Under the pieces are notes generated by a model. The model did not search any database. It was given only the letters and a program-made list of their open reading frames with translations, and was not told where the DNA came from. A stretch of DNA of 64,000 bases from Sphingopyxis sp. GTDB lineage: Bacteria; Pseudomonadota; Alphaproteobacteria; Sphingomonadales; Sphingomonadaceae. The stretch covers positions 915,001 to 979,000 of the forward strand of contig NZ_JADIZJ010000001.1 in NCBI RefSeq assembly GCF_016704835.1, written 5' to 3'. Shown piece by piece: positions 44,591-52,923 of this stretch (the stretch's first letter is position 1; every line of letters starts with the position of its first letter). Both the position numbers and the translations under genes were made by a program.

Positions 44591-46981
44591 TCAGAAGCCC
44601 AGCGTAAAGCGGACTGCCGCGCCCTTGTCATGGGGCATCGCCGCAATATGGCCCGGATCCTGCCGCCACCATGTGTTGGCGATCAAATCGCCGCCGAACA
44701 GCGACAGAGCGTAGCTTGCCTCGACCACCAGTTCGCGCCCGGACGGCGCGAGATTATAGCTGCGGCGGCCAAAATCGGTGCGGCCGCTGGCATAGTCGTG
44801 CGCCACCGGCAACAACAGGTCGATGCCGCCGTGTGCAACGCGCAGCGGCTGGGCAAAACGGAGCGCGGCACGGTCGCCGGGGCGTACCAGCCCCTCCTTG
44901 GCAATGTCGAACGAGAAAGCCGAAGACCACAGCGCCCCACCCGCGACCAGCCCGCCTCGATCGGGGCGCGTCCACATTTGCCGCCACGCGCCTGACAGAC
45001 TCCACCCGCGTGACAGCTCGACGCCCAAGCTCGCGTCGCCGACCAGGCTGGTTGCGCCCCCGGCGCCAAAAACCGGTCCAAGCCGCGCGCCGAGCAGGCT
45101 GTCCGATTCGCGCAGCCAGCTGCCACCGAGCGCGGCGCGTGCCGGCCCGAAGCGCGCGTCCCAAGCGGCGCCGACACGCTGGTAACGGCTGTCGCGGCCC
45201 GATCGGTAACGCAGCAGCGGGTCATCCTGCCACCGCGATCCCGCCACCCAGCCATCTTCCAAAACGATGCTGACATATTGATGGGTCGTCATGTTGTGGC
45301 GCAGCACCGCTCCGACACCGGGGCTCGCGGCAAAGCCCAGCCCGTCATGCGCGCCGTCGCCGATCAGCATCGCAAGGCCGCTGTCACCGCGCTCGCCCGC
45401 AAGCAGGCCCGAGGTTCCACGCCCCGCCGCGAAGCCGATCCGCGTCCGCGCATCGAGACGCGTCACCATCGATGCCGCTAGGGTGCGTGCCCGCTGTGCG
45501 TCATAGAACGACAGCCCCGCCAGGGCGTCGCCCCCGCTCGCCCCCGGCGCGGTGATGAGCGACAGCGCGGTTGTATGGCTGGCGGCGCTTTGCTGGCGCA
45601 CGAGCCCGCCGATCGCGCCCGAGAGTTTGAAATCGGGACGGCGCGGCGCGAGCGACTGGCCGAAATCGACGCTGAAAGCACGGCCGAAACCGTCGGCAAC
45701 CAGCCCGATCGTCGACCCCGAGCGGCCCGTGCCCGCATCGCCCATCGCCCCGCCGAGCATCCCGAGCGCGCTGCCGAGATGGACCGCGGTCGCGGTACCG
45801 GCGAGCGTCGTCGCTCCCATCGGCTGGAACGCGCGCGCGATGTCGAGCACCCCCTGCCCATACACGCCATCGTCGCCGACCACCCCCGCATCGCGCGCCG
45901 ACTGATAGAGCAATTGCACGATCTGTTGGCTCGACAGGTTGGGAAACGCCTGCGCGAGCAGCGCCACTGCGCCGGCGATCTGCGGCGCCGCAAAGCTGGT
46001 GCCACTGATGACGAAGACGAAACTGCCCTGGGTCTCGATCACGCCGTCCTTATAGGCGCAGCAAACATCCTCGCCGAGTGCCGCCAGATAAGATCCGGCA
46101 TAGATACCCGCGCGATTGCTGAAACCCGAACTGACGCCATTTTCATCGACCGAACCCGCGATGATGACCAGTCCGCCGCCGGCATCGCGCATCCCTTGCG
46201 CAAAGGGTTCGGGGTTGTTGGGATCGTTGCCGCCCGCGGTGGTGTCGCCTTCGTTCCCGGCCGACAGGATGACGATGATCCCCGCCGCGGTAGCGCGCGC
46301 GACTGCTCCGCGCAGCGTGGCGCCCGGGGGATCGCCGCCGCCGAGCGAAATGTTGACGACGCGTGCGCCCGCCGTCACCGCGCGGTCGAGCCCCGCGGCG
46401 ATTGCATTCTCGGGAAACAGGCACCCGCTTTCGTCGTTGCTCGGATCCTCGGTCGCGCAGCTTCCCGGCTGGTCGGCGCGCAGCACCAGCAGATTGGCGT
46501 TGAAGGCGATGCCCATCGTGCCGGCATCATTCTTTGCCCCGAGCAGAATCTGGGCAACATTCGTACCGTGGCTGCCTTCGCCGTTGATGCCGCGCGATCC
46601 GGCGACATCGGCCGAGGCGGACGAAATGCGTCCGGCAAATTCAGGACTGTCCTGATCGATCCCATCGTCGATCACCCCTGCCAAAATCCCCTGCCCCGTC
46701 GCGCCAGCCTGGTAAGCGGTGATTGCGCCGTGGAAATTGACCCCGTCGGATCGCCGCGTTTCGGCAGTGTTGAAATTACCCGTTGGCGGCGGGGTCGGTG
46801 CTGGCGTTGGCGTTGGCGTTGGCGTTGGCGCGGGTGCCGCGGGCGGCGCCGGAGTCGGTAAAGGTCCCGCTCCGCCGCCGCCGCCGCAGCCCGCGAGCGA
46901 CAGCGCCGCGATGCTGATCAACATCGGCAAAGGCTCAATAGCCAAGCGCCGGATGCGTCTGCGTCGGTTCGGATACGCCAT
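44591..46981 (-). CDS. Subtilisin-type (S8) serine protease lipoprotein with autotransporter domain
   Basis: The 796-residue protein has a lipoprotein signal with SLAGC (28-32), a glycine then Pro/Thr-rich linker (33-67, repeats of TP encoded by GGCGTT repeats at about 46803-46830), and an S8 peptidase domain (about 75-385) with Asp105 (VIDDGID), His138 (GEGSHGTN), oxyanion Asn243 and Ser329 (SGTSFAAP). The C-terminal part (about 520-796) looks like an autotransporter beta-barrel and ends in aromatic Phe (FTLGF). It resembles SphB1/NalP-type surface maturation proteases. The target is unknown. Confidence 0.88.
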   Translation of the reverse strand: MAYPNRRRRIRRLAIEPLPMLISIAALSLAGCGGGGGAGPLPTPAPPAAPAPTPTPTPTPAPTPPPTGNFNTAETRRSDGVNFHGAITAYQAGATGQGILAGVIDDGIDQDSPEFAGRISSASADVAGSRGINGEGSHGTNVAQILLGAKNDAGTMGIAFNANLLVLRADQPGSCATEDPSNDESGCLFPENAIAAGLDRAVTAGARVVNISLGGGDPPGATLRGAVARATAAGIIVILSAGNEGDTTAGGNDPNNPEPFAQGMRDAGGGLVIIAGSVDENGVSSGFSNRAGIYAGSYLAALGEDVCCAYKDGVIETQGSFVFVISGTSFAAPQIAGAVALLAQAFPNLSSQQIVQLLYQSARDAGVVGDDGVYGQGVLDIARAFQPMGATTLAGTATAVHLGSALGMLGGAMGDAGTGRSGSTIGLVADGFGRAFSVDFGQSLAPRRPDFKLSGAIGGLVRQQSAASHTTALSLITAPGASGGDALAGLSFYDAQRARTLAASMVTRLDARTRIGFAAGRGTSGLLAGERGDSGLAMLIGDGAHDGLGFAASPGVGAVLRHNMTTHQYVSIVLEDGWVAGSRWQDDPLLRYRSGRDSRYQRVGAAWDARFGPARAALGGSWLRESDSLLGARLGPVFGAGGATSLVGDASLGVELSRGWSLSGAWRQMWTRPDRGGLVAGGALWSSAFSFDIAKEGLVRPGDRAALRFAQPLRVAHGGIDLLLPVAHDYASGRTDFGRRSYNLAPSGRELVVEASYALSLFGGDLIANTWWRQDPGHIAAMPHDKGAAVRFTLGF

Positions 46982-47161
46982 CGCCGTTTCCCCTTGCCCT
47001 GATCGCCGCGATCCTAGCCGAGCGAATAGCGAAGGGGTAGCAAAGAGCGGTTAACTGGGGGTTCCGATCGGCCATATGTGCTTGATCCGTCGCCCCCCGC
47101 GCGGGGGCTACGGTCAGAGGGGACGATCTTGTCGCTCTTGCTCGCTGGGAAGCCAGCCCTT

Positions 47162-47854
47162 ATGCGCCGCTTCGTCATGTCCGTTCCGCTCGACCATATC
47201 GACAGTTGGATCTTCGATCTCGACAACACGCTCTATTCGCCGTCGGCAAAGCTGTTCGACCTGATCGATGCGCGCATGGGCGCGTTTATCATGCGACTGC
47301 TCGATTGCGACGCGGTCGAAGCGCGGCGGGTGCAGAAGCAATATTTTCACGATCATGGCACGACGATGGCAGGGCTGATGCACCACCACGGCGTCGATGC
47401 CGAACACTTCCTGGTCGATGTCCATGATATCGCCCTCGACCGCATTGCGCCCGACGCGCGGCTGCGCGCCGGATTGGCGCGGCTGCCGGGGCGCAAACTG
47501 GTGTTCACCAATGCCGATGCCGATTATGCGGCGCGGGTGCTCGATGCCCGCGGCATCGCCGACCTGTTCGGCGGCATCTGCGACATTCGCGCCACTGCCT
47601 ATACGCCCAAACCCGATCCCGCCGCTTATGCGACGATGATCACCCATCTTGCCATCGACCCGAAACGCAGCCTGTTCGTCGAGGATATGGCGCGCAACCT
47701 GACCCCGGCCAAGGCGCTGGGGATGACCACCGTCTGGCTGGACAATGGCAGCGAAAGCGGCCATCGCGACCACCTGCCGGACCAGGTCGATTTTCATGTC
47801 AGCGACCTTGCCGACTGGCTTGATAGCTTGCCTGCACCCTGGGGGATTTCATGA
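47162..47854 (+). CDS. HAD-family pyrimidine 5'-nucleotidase
   Basis: The 230-residue protein has the HAD nucleophile motif FDLDNTLY (18-25), motif II FTNAD and the C-terminal FVEDMARNLTPAKALGM (motif III/IV). This pattern matches the Sdt1/pyrimidine 5'-nucleotidase group, which dephosphorylates UMP or CMP. The ATG at 47162 has GGGAAG nine bases upstream; 47177 is an alternative start. Its end overlaps dapD by four bases (ATGA). Confidence 0.85.
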   Translation: MRRFVMSVPLDHIDSWIFDLDNTLYSPSAKLFDLIDARMGAFIMRLLDCDAVEARRVQKQYFHDHGTTMAGLMHHHGVDAEHFLVDVHDIALDRIAPDARLRAGLARLPGRKLVFTNADADYAARVLDARGIADLFGGICDIRATAYTPKPDPAAYATMITHLAIDPKRSLFVEDMARNLTPAKALGMTTVWLDNGSESGHRDHLPDQVDFHVSDLADWLDSLPAPWGIS

Positions 47855-48693
47855 CGACCGACCTGCAATCGACGATCGACACCGCGTGGGAAGCGCGCGA
47901 CACTTTGGGGCTGACGACGCAGGGCGCGGTGCGCGATGCCGTCGAAACCGCGCTCGCCGGGCTAGACGACGGCAGCTTGCGCGTGGCGGAACGCAATGCC
48001 GGCGGCACCTGGCAAGTCAATCAGTGGCTCAAAAAAGCGGTGCTGCTGTCCTTTCGGCTCAACGATATGGAATTGATCGAAGGCGGCCCCGGGGGCGCGC
48101 GCTGGTGGGACAAGGTGCCATCGAAATTTGTCGGCTGGGGCGAGAATCGGTTCCGCGATGCGGGTTTTCGCGCGGTGCCCGGTTCAATCGTCCGCCGCGG
48201 CGCCTTTATCAGCAAGGGCGCGGTGCTGATGCCGAGCTTCGTCAATATCGGTGCTTATGTCGGTGAGGGGTCGATGGTCGATGCCTGGGCCACCGTCGGC
48301 AGCTGCGCGCAGATTGGCGCCAACGTCCATCTGTCGGGCGGTGCCGGGATCGGCGGCGTGCTCGAACCGCTGCAGGCGGGGCCGGTCGTGATCGAGGACG
48401 GGGCCTTTATCGGCGCGCGCGCCGAGGTTGCCGAAGGCGTCATCGTGCGCGAGGGCGCGGTGCTGTCGATGGGGGTTTACCTGGGCGCATCGACCAAGAT
48501 CGTCGACCGCGCGACGGGCGAAATCTTCATCGGCGAAGTGCCGGCCTATTCGGTTGTCGTGCCGGGCGCGCTGCCCGGCAAGCCGCTACCCGACGGGTCG
48601 CCCGGTCCGTCGCTGTACTGCGCCGTGATCGTCAAGCGCGTCGATGCGAAAACTCGCGCCAAGACCGGGATCAACGAGCTGCTGCGCGACTAA
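47851..48693 (+). CDS. dapD: 2,3,4,5-tetrahydropyridine-2,6-dicarboxylate N-succinyltransferase
   Basis: The 280-residue enzyme catalyses the succinyl branch of lysine and diaminopimelate synthesis, so it feeds peptidoglycan. The N-terminal helical domain is followed by left-handed beta-helix hexapeptide repeats (about 100-250, with VNIGAYVGEGSMVDAWATVG) and the C-terminal VKRVDAKTRAKTG block. It is translationally coupled to the nucleotidase gene upstream. Confidence 0.97.
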   Translation: MTTDLQSTIDTAWEARDTLGLTTQGAVRDAVETALAGLDDGSLRVAERNAGGTWQVNQWLKKAVLLSFRLNDMELIEGGPGGARWWDKVPSKFVGWGENRFRDAGFRAVPGSIVRRGAFISKGAVLMPSFVNIGAYVGEGSMVDAWATVGSCAQIGANVHLSGGAGIGGVLEPLQAGPVVIEDGAFIGARAEVAEGVIVREGAVLSMGVYLGASTKIVDRATGEIFIGEVPAYSVVVPGALPGKPLPDGSPGPSLYCAVIVKRVDAKTRAKTGINELLRD

Positions 48694-48852
48694 GTTCGCG
48701 CGCCGCCGCCAGGTGCGCCACGCTCATAAATGTCCCGGTGCGGTGTGCTCGTCGATATCCGCCCAGCGTTGGTGGATAAGCTTTTGACTTGCCGCCCCTG
48801 AAAACGATCGACCCGGGTGCTGTTTCGATGGGACAGCGCCGAGGGAGAGATT

Positions 48853-50958
48853 ATGATGCGGATGACCGCGAGGACATCAACGCTGGCGGTCGCTATGGGG
48901 ATGTTCGTACCTGAATTTGCGCTTGCACAGAGCGCCGAGTTGGCGCCGGGCGACGCCCCTGCCGCAGTCCCGCAAGCCAGCAACGGCGGCCAGCGCTACG
49001 CGCAGGTAGACTTTGCGCGATTCGCGCCGCGCACGGCGCTCGACATGGTCGAAAAAATACCGGGGTTCCTGATCGTCACCGGCACCAATGGCGGCAATCG
49101 CGGCTTGGGCGCGGCGACCGAAAATGTCCTGATCAACGGCGAGCGCATCGCGAATAAATCGACCGATGCGCGCAGCGCGCTGCAACGCATCGCCGCCGCG
49201 CAAGTCGCCTATGTCGATATCGTCGACGGTGCGAGCCTGAATGTCCCCGGCCTCACCGGTCAGGTCGCCAATGTCGTTCTGATTGCGGGCGCGGGCGGCG
49301 GCGGGTTCAAGACGACACTGCGCTGGCAGCCCGAATGGCGGTCGCGGTTGCCCGATAACTGGTTGAACGGCGAGGTATCGACGACCGGCACGATCGGCGG
49401 GCTCGGCCTGACGCTCAGCCTGAAGAACGAAGCGAACCGGCAGGGCCATTGGGGGCCCGAGCGGGTGTTCGACGGCACTGGCGCGCCGCTGTTCACGCGC
49501 AACGAATTCGGCCGCTATTACGGCGACAGGCCGCGCCTCTCGGCGGCGCTGTCGCGCACGACGGCGAACGGCAACAAGTGGAATTTCAATCTGGGCAGCC
49601 AATTGATCGACATTCGCGAGCGTGTCGACAGCGTATCGGTGCGGCCGACCAGCGGAGCTGTCAGCGAAGCCTTTGTGTTCGAAGAGAACGAGCATAATTA
49701 CGATATCGGCGGCGACTACGAGTTCGGGCTGGGCACGGGCCGCTTAAAACTGATCGGACTGCACCGGTTCGAACATAGCCCGACGGTGAGCACCTTCATC
49801 GTCGACCGCGATATCGGCGGGCGCAGCGGCGAACGGTTCACGCAGGCCGCCGACGAAAGCGAATCGATCCTGCGCAGCGAATATAGCTGGCGCACCGCAG
49901 GCGGCACCGACTGGCAGGTCGCGCTGGAGGGCGCATATAACACGCTCGACGTCGATGCCGAATTCGCCACGCTACAGCCCGACGGCAGCTTCGTGCCGGT
50001 CATATTTGGCGGCGAGACGACCAAGGTCGAGGAAAAGCGCGGCGAAGCATCGGCGACCTGGGGCCGCGCCCTCGCGAGCAATCTGACCGCCCAGATCAAC
50101 CTCGGCGCCGAATATAGCGAGCTGACGTCATCGGGCCCCGGCGGGCTGACCCGCCGCTTTGTCCGACCGAAGGGCAAGCTGGCGCTGGCGTGGAAGGTCG
50201 GTGCCAAGACGACGATCAACTGGTTCCTCCAGCGCCGCGTCGACCAGCTCAACTTCTTCGATTTCGCCAGCTCGGTCGATGTCGCCAACGGGCAGGGCAA
50301 TGGCGGCAACAGCCTGCTTGTGCCGCCGGTGGTCAACCGCTCCGAACTGGAACTCGTCCAGGACATGGGTGGATGGGGCAATGCCTCGGTTGCCTTCGCT
50401 TATGCCTATGCGCAGGATCTGGTCGATCAGATTCCGCTGTCGCTGACCACGGAAGGGCGCGGCAATCTGCCGCCCGCGCATCTCTATCGGGTCAGTTCGA
50501 AGGCGACGCTACTGCTCGACCGGCTGGGATGGAAAGGCGCCCGCATCAATGGCGACCTGACCTGGCGTCGCAATCGGGTGCGCGATCCGCTGACCGGGAT
50601 GTGGCGCGACCAGAGCTTTGGCCAGGAATATGTCGTCGACCTGAGCCTGCGCCACGACATCCCCGGCACCAAGCTGGCGTGGGGCAGCGGCTATTTCGAC
50701 GAGCGCTTCAGCCCTGGACTGCGGCTCGACGCGATCGACAAGGAACATACGGTCGGCCCCTTCGTCACCGCCTTTGTCGAGCACAAGGATGTCGCCGGGT
50801 TCACCGTCAAGCTGTCGTACCGCAACCTGGCGAACATGAAGGACGCGGTCGACCGTACCGTGTTCGTCGACCGGCGCGGCGGCCCAATCGCCTTCAGCGA
50901 ATCGCGGCGACGCGAGTTCGGGCAATATTTCCAGCTGACAGTGACCGGGACGCTATAA
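48853..50958 (+). CDS. TonB-dependent receptor plug-domain protein
   Basis: The 701-residue protein has a signal peptide (about 1-26, ending ALAQ), a TonB plug domain (about 40-140, with MVEKIPGFLIV and NVLINGERIANK), and a large C-terminal region with alternating aromatic/polar strands of an outer-membrane barrel, ending in VTGTL. GGGAGA precedes two ATGs (48853, 48856). No uptake partner gene is adjacent, so the substrate cannot be named. Confidence 0.82.
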   Translation: MMRMTARTSTLAVAMGMFVPEFALAQSAELAPGDAPAAVPQASNGGQRYAQVDFARFAPRTALDMVEKIPGFLIVTGTNGGNRGLGAATENVLINGERIANKSTDARSALQRIAAAQVAYVDIVDGASLNVPGLTGQVANVVLIAGAGGGGFKTTLRWQPEWRSRLPDNWLNGEVSTTGTIGGLGLTLSLKNEANRQGHWGPERVFDGTGAPLFTRNEFGRYYGDRPRLSAALSRTTANGNKWNFNLGSQLIDIRERVDSVSVRPTSGAVSEAFVFEENEHNYDIGGDYEFGLGTGRLKLIGLHRFEHSPTVSTFIVDRDIGGRSGERFTQAADESESILRSEYSWRTAGGTDWQVALEGAYNTLDVDAEFATLQPDGSFVPVIFGGETTKVEEKRGEASATWGRALASNLTAQINLGAEYSELTSSGPGGLTRRFVRPKGKLALAWKVGAKTTINWFLQRRVDQLNFFDFASSVDVANGQGNGGNSLLVPPVVNRSELELVQDMGGWGNASVAFAYAYAQDLVDQIPLSLTTEGRGNLPPAHLYRVSSKATLLLDRLGWKGARINGDLTWRRNRVRDPLTGMWRDQSFGQEYVVDLSLRHDIPGTKLAWGSGYFDERFSPGLRLDAIDKEHTVGPFVTAFVEHKDVAGFTVKLSYRNLANMKDAVDRTVFVDRRGGPIAFSESRRREFGQYFQLTVTGTL

Positions 50959-50963
50959 CTCCT

Positions 50964-51042
50964 CCGTCATTGCGCGCGAAGCGATGCAATGCTGAGCGGT
51001 TTATGCACATTCTCGATTGCCGCCTCGCTCATCGCAAGGACG
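50964..51042. repeat. Palindromic repeat element, copy 2 (diverged)
   Basis: The 5' arm begins CGTCATTGCG-CGCGAAGC and the 3' arm ends ATCGCAAGGACG; an inner ATTGC pair is kept. It resembles the 82-base element at 25496-25577. It lies between the convergent TonB-receptor and gpmA genes. Confidence 0.6.
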
Positions 51043-51050
51043 AAGAACGC

Positions 51051-51737
51051 TTACCTCTCGCTCAGATAATAACGCTCACGTGCCGTCAGATCGCCGTTCA
51101 GGTCATAGACGATCGGCTGGCCGGTCGGAATTTCAAGGCTCGTGATGTCGGCGTCCGAAATGCCCGACAGATGCTTGACCAGCGCGCGCAGGCTGTTGCC
51201 ATGCGCCGAGATCAGGACCGTCTTGCCGGCGGCGAGCTCGGGCACGATCGCGCTGTCATAATAGGGCAGCACGCGTTCGATGGTATCCTTGAGGCTCTCG
51301 GCCGAGGGGATCGCGATGCCGGCGTAGCGCGGGTCGCTGGCAAGATCCCACGGCGAGCCCGCTTCGAGCGGCGGCGGCGGAATGTCGAAGCTGCGGCGCC
51401 AGATCTTGACCTGTTCGTCGCCATGCTTCGCCGCGGTTTCGGCCTTGTCGAGCCCGGTGAGGCCGCCATAATGGCGCTCGTTCAAACGCCAGTCCTTGGT
51501 CACCGGCAGCCACAAGCGCCCCATCGCCTCGAGCGCGAGGTTGAGGGTCTTGATCGCGCGCGACTGGACCGAGGTGAAAGAGGTATCGGGAGCGATGCCC
51601 TTGGCTTTCATCAACTCGCCTGCCGACCACGCCTCGGCCGCGCCTTTTTCGGTGACATCGACATCCCACCAGCCGGTGAAGCGGTTTTCAAGATTCCACT
51701 GCGACTGGCCGTGACGGATGAGGATGAGCTGGGGCAT
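51051..51737 (-). CDS. gpmA: 2,3-bisphosphoglycerate-dependent phosphoglycerate mutase
   Basis: The 228-residue glycolytic enzyme has the phosphohistidine motif RHGQSQWN (8-15), the LNERHYGGLTG segment and the second histidine in ISAHGNSLRAL. The start at 51737 is standard. A promoter candidate TTGGCG-N17-CTAAGG lies upstream at 51770-51798. Confidence 0.96.
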   Translation of the reverse strand: MPQLILIRHGQSQWNLENRFTGWWDVDVTEKGAAEAWSAGELMKAKGIAPDTSFTSVQSRAIKTLNLALEAMGRLWLPVTKDWRLNERHYGGLTGLDKAETAAKHGDEQVKIWRRSFDIPPPPLEAGSPWDLASDPRYAGIAIPSAESLKDTIERVLPYYDSAIVPELAAGKTVLISAHGNSLRALVKHLSGISDADITSLEIPTGQPIVYDLNGDLTARERYYLSER

Positions 51738-51769
51738 TTCGGGTCCTTGCGCTGGTGGGTTTCGCTGCC

Positions 51770-51798
51770 CCTTAGCGTGGCTTTCCCATGAACGCCAA
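51770..51798 (-). promoter_or_regulatory. Candidate promoter of gpmA
   Basis: On the minus strand TTGGCG (51798-51793) and CTAAGG (51775-51770) are 17 bases apart. It lies back to back with the hsp20 promoter candidate. Confidence 0.4.
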
Positions 51799-51805
51799 TC
51801 GCCCT

Positions 51806-51835
51806 CTTGAAATGGTTTCAAGCGCACCCAGATTT
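51806..51835 (+). promoter_or_regulatory. Candidate sigma-32 heat-shock promoter of hsp20
   Basis: CTTGAAA (51806-51812) and CCCAGATTT (51827-51835) are 14 bases apart, close to the sigma-32 pattern CTTGAAA-N(13-17)-CCCATnT. CTTGAAA is also one arm of a perfect palindrome CTTGAAA-TGG-TTTCAAG (51806-51822). Confidence 0.6.
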
Positions 51836-51925
51836 GCAGCATCCGGTCGCCGATACGGGGCCGGATGGCGATCGCGGCGCGCCGCCGCGGTCCCTGACTT
51901 CGCTTTTGAAAAAGGAAGAAAGACC

Positions 51926-52387
51926 ATGCGTAACAGTTTTGACTGGACCCCCTATCGCCGTTCGACCGTCGGTTTCGACCGCCTGTTCGATTTCCTCGAA
52001 ACCGGCGCGTCGGGCGCGGAAAATTATCCGCCGTTCGACATCGAAAAGATCGCCGACGACCATTTCCGCATCACCGTCGCGGTCGCCGGGTTCAAGAGCG
52101 ACGAAATCGACATCGTCGCGCAGCAGAATATGCTGACCGTCAGCGGCCGCAAGGCGCCGGCTGCCGAAGGCGAAGGTCGCCAGCTGCTGTACAGCGGCAT
52201 CGCGACGCGCGCCTTCGAGCGCCGCTTCCAGCTCGCCGATTTCGTGCGGGTCAGCGCCGCCGACCTCGCCGACGGGCTGCTGATCATCGACCTCGTACGC
52301 GAAGTGCCCGAGGCGATGAAACCGCACAAGATCGCGATCGGCGGCAATGCGACCCCGACGCTCGTCGAGGATCAGCAGGCGGCGTAA
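51926..52387 (+). CDS. Small heat-shock protein (Hsp20 family)
   Basis: The 153-residue protein has an alpha-crystallin domain (about 35-130) with FDIEKIADDHFRITVAVAG, the strand VSGRKAP, and the FERRFQLADFV-like region typical of IbpA-type proteins. It binds unfolding proteins during heat stress. AAGGAAG precedes the ATG at 51926. A sigma-32 promoter candidate and a strong terminator bracket it, so it is probably monocistronic. Confidence 0.92.
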   Translation: MRNSFDWTPYRRSTVGFDRLFDFLETGASGAENYPPFDIEKIADDHFRITVAVAGFKSDEIDIVAQQNMLTVSGRKAPAAEGEGRQLLYSGIATRAFERRFQLADFVRVSAADLADGLLIIDLVREVPEAMKPHKIAIGGNATPTLVEDQQAA

Positions 52388-52421
52388 GCGCCTGCAAACC
52401 CATGCCCGCGCGGCATCTTAG

Positions 52422-52453
52422 CGGGGTCCGGAGTCCCTTCCGGACCCCGTTTT
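52422..52453 (+). terminator. Rho-independent terminator of hsp20
   Basis: A perfect 11-bp stem (CGGGGTCCGGA against TCCGGACCCCG) with a six-base loop is followed by TTTT. It lies 35 bases after hsp20 and 6 bases before the convergent acetyltransferase end. Confidence 0.92.
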
Positions 52454-52458
52454 CGTAT

Positions 52459-52923
52459 CTAGATTGCGCGCGTCATGAAGCGGCTGAACGGGTCGGGCTT
52501 ATAGTCGGCAAAGGGTTCGCAATCGGCGAAGCCATAGCGGCGATAGAGCGCGATCGCCGGTGCGAACGCGGCGCCCGACCCGGTTTCGAGACTCAGCCGT
52601 TTGAGGCCGCGGTTGTGCGCCTCAGCCATGATATGGTCGAGCATGCGTGCCGCGACGCCGCGGCGCAGGAACGCGTCGGCGGTACGCATCGACTTGATCT
52701 CGCCGTGCGCGGCTTCGAGCATCCTGAGCGCCCCGCACCCCGCCAGCACGTCGCCTTCATGGATCGACCAGAAGGTCACATCGGCGGCGTTCAGACCGGC
52801 GAAGTCGAGGAAGTGGCAGCTGCCTGTGGGCGAGTTCGCCAGCATGCCCGCGAAATGCTGTTCGAGCAGGGCGCGGATCGCGGCGCCTGACAGATCGTCT
52901 TCGACGATCCGCCAGTCGCCCAT
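52459..52923 (-). CDS. GNAT-family N-acetyltransferase
   Basis: The 154-residue protein has the GNAT acetyl-CoA site in the RRGVAARMLDHIMAEA segment (Q/RxxGxG/A-like) and the C-terminal ALYRRYGFADCEPFADY. Substrate unknown. It is the last gene of an operon; its ATG shares one base with the stop codon of the carboxypeptidase gene upstream. Confidence 0.85.
   Translation of the reverse strand: MGDWRIVEDDLSGAAIRALLEQHFAGMLANSPTGSCHFLDFAGLNAADVTFWSIHEGDVLAGCGALRMLEAAHGEIKSMRTADAFLRRGVAARMLDHIMAEAHNRGLKRLSLETGSGAAFAPAIALYRRYGFADCEPFADYKPDPFSRFMTRAI

Noticed and set aside
45575..46861. 428-codon open frame opposite the S8 protease
   Set aside because: Antisense shadow; the protease has clear catalytic motifs.
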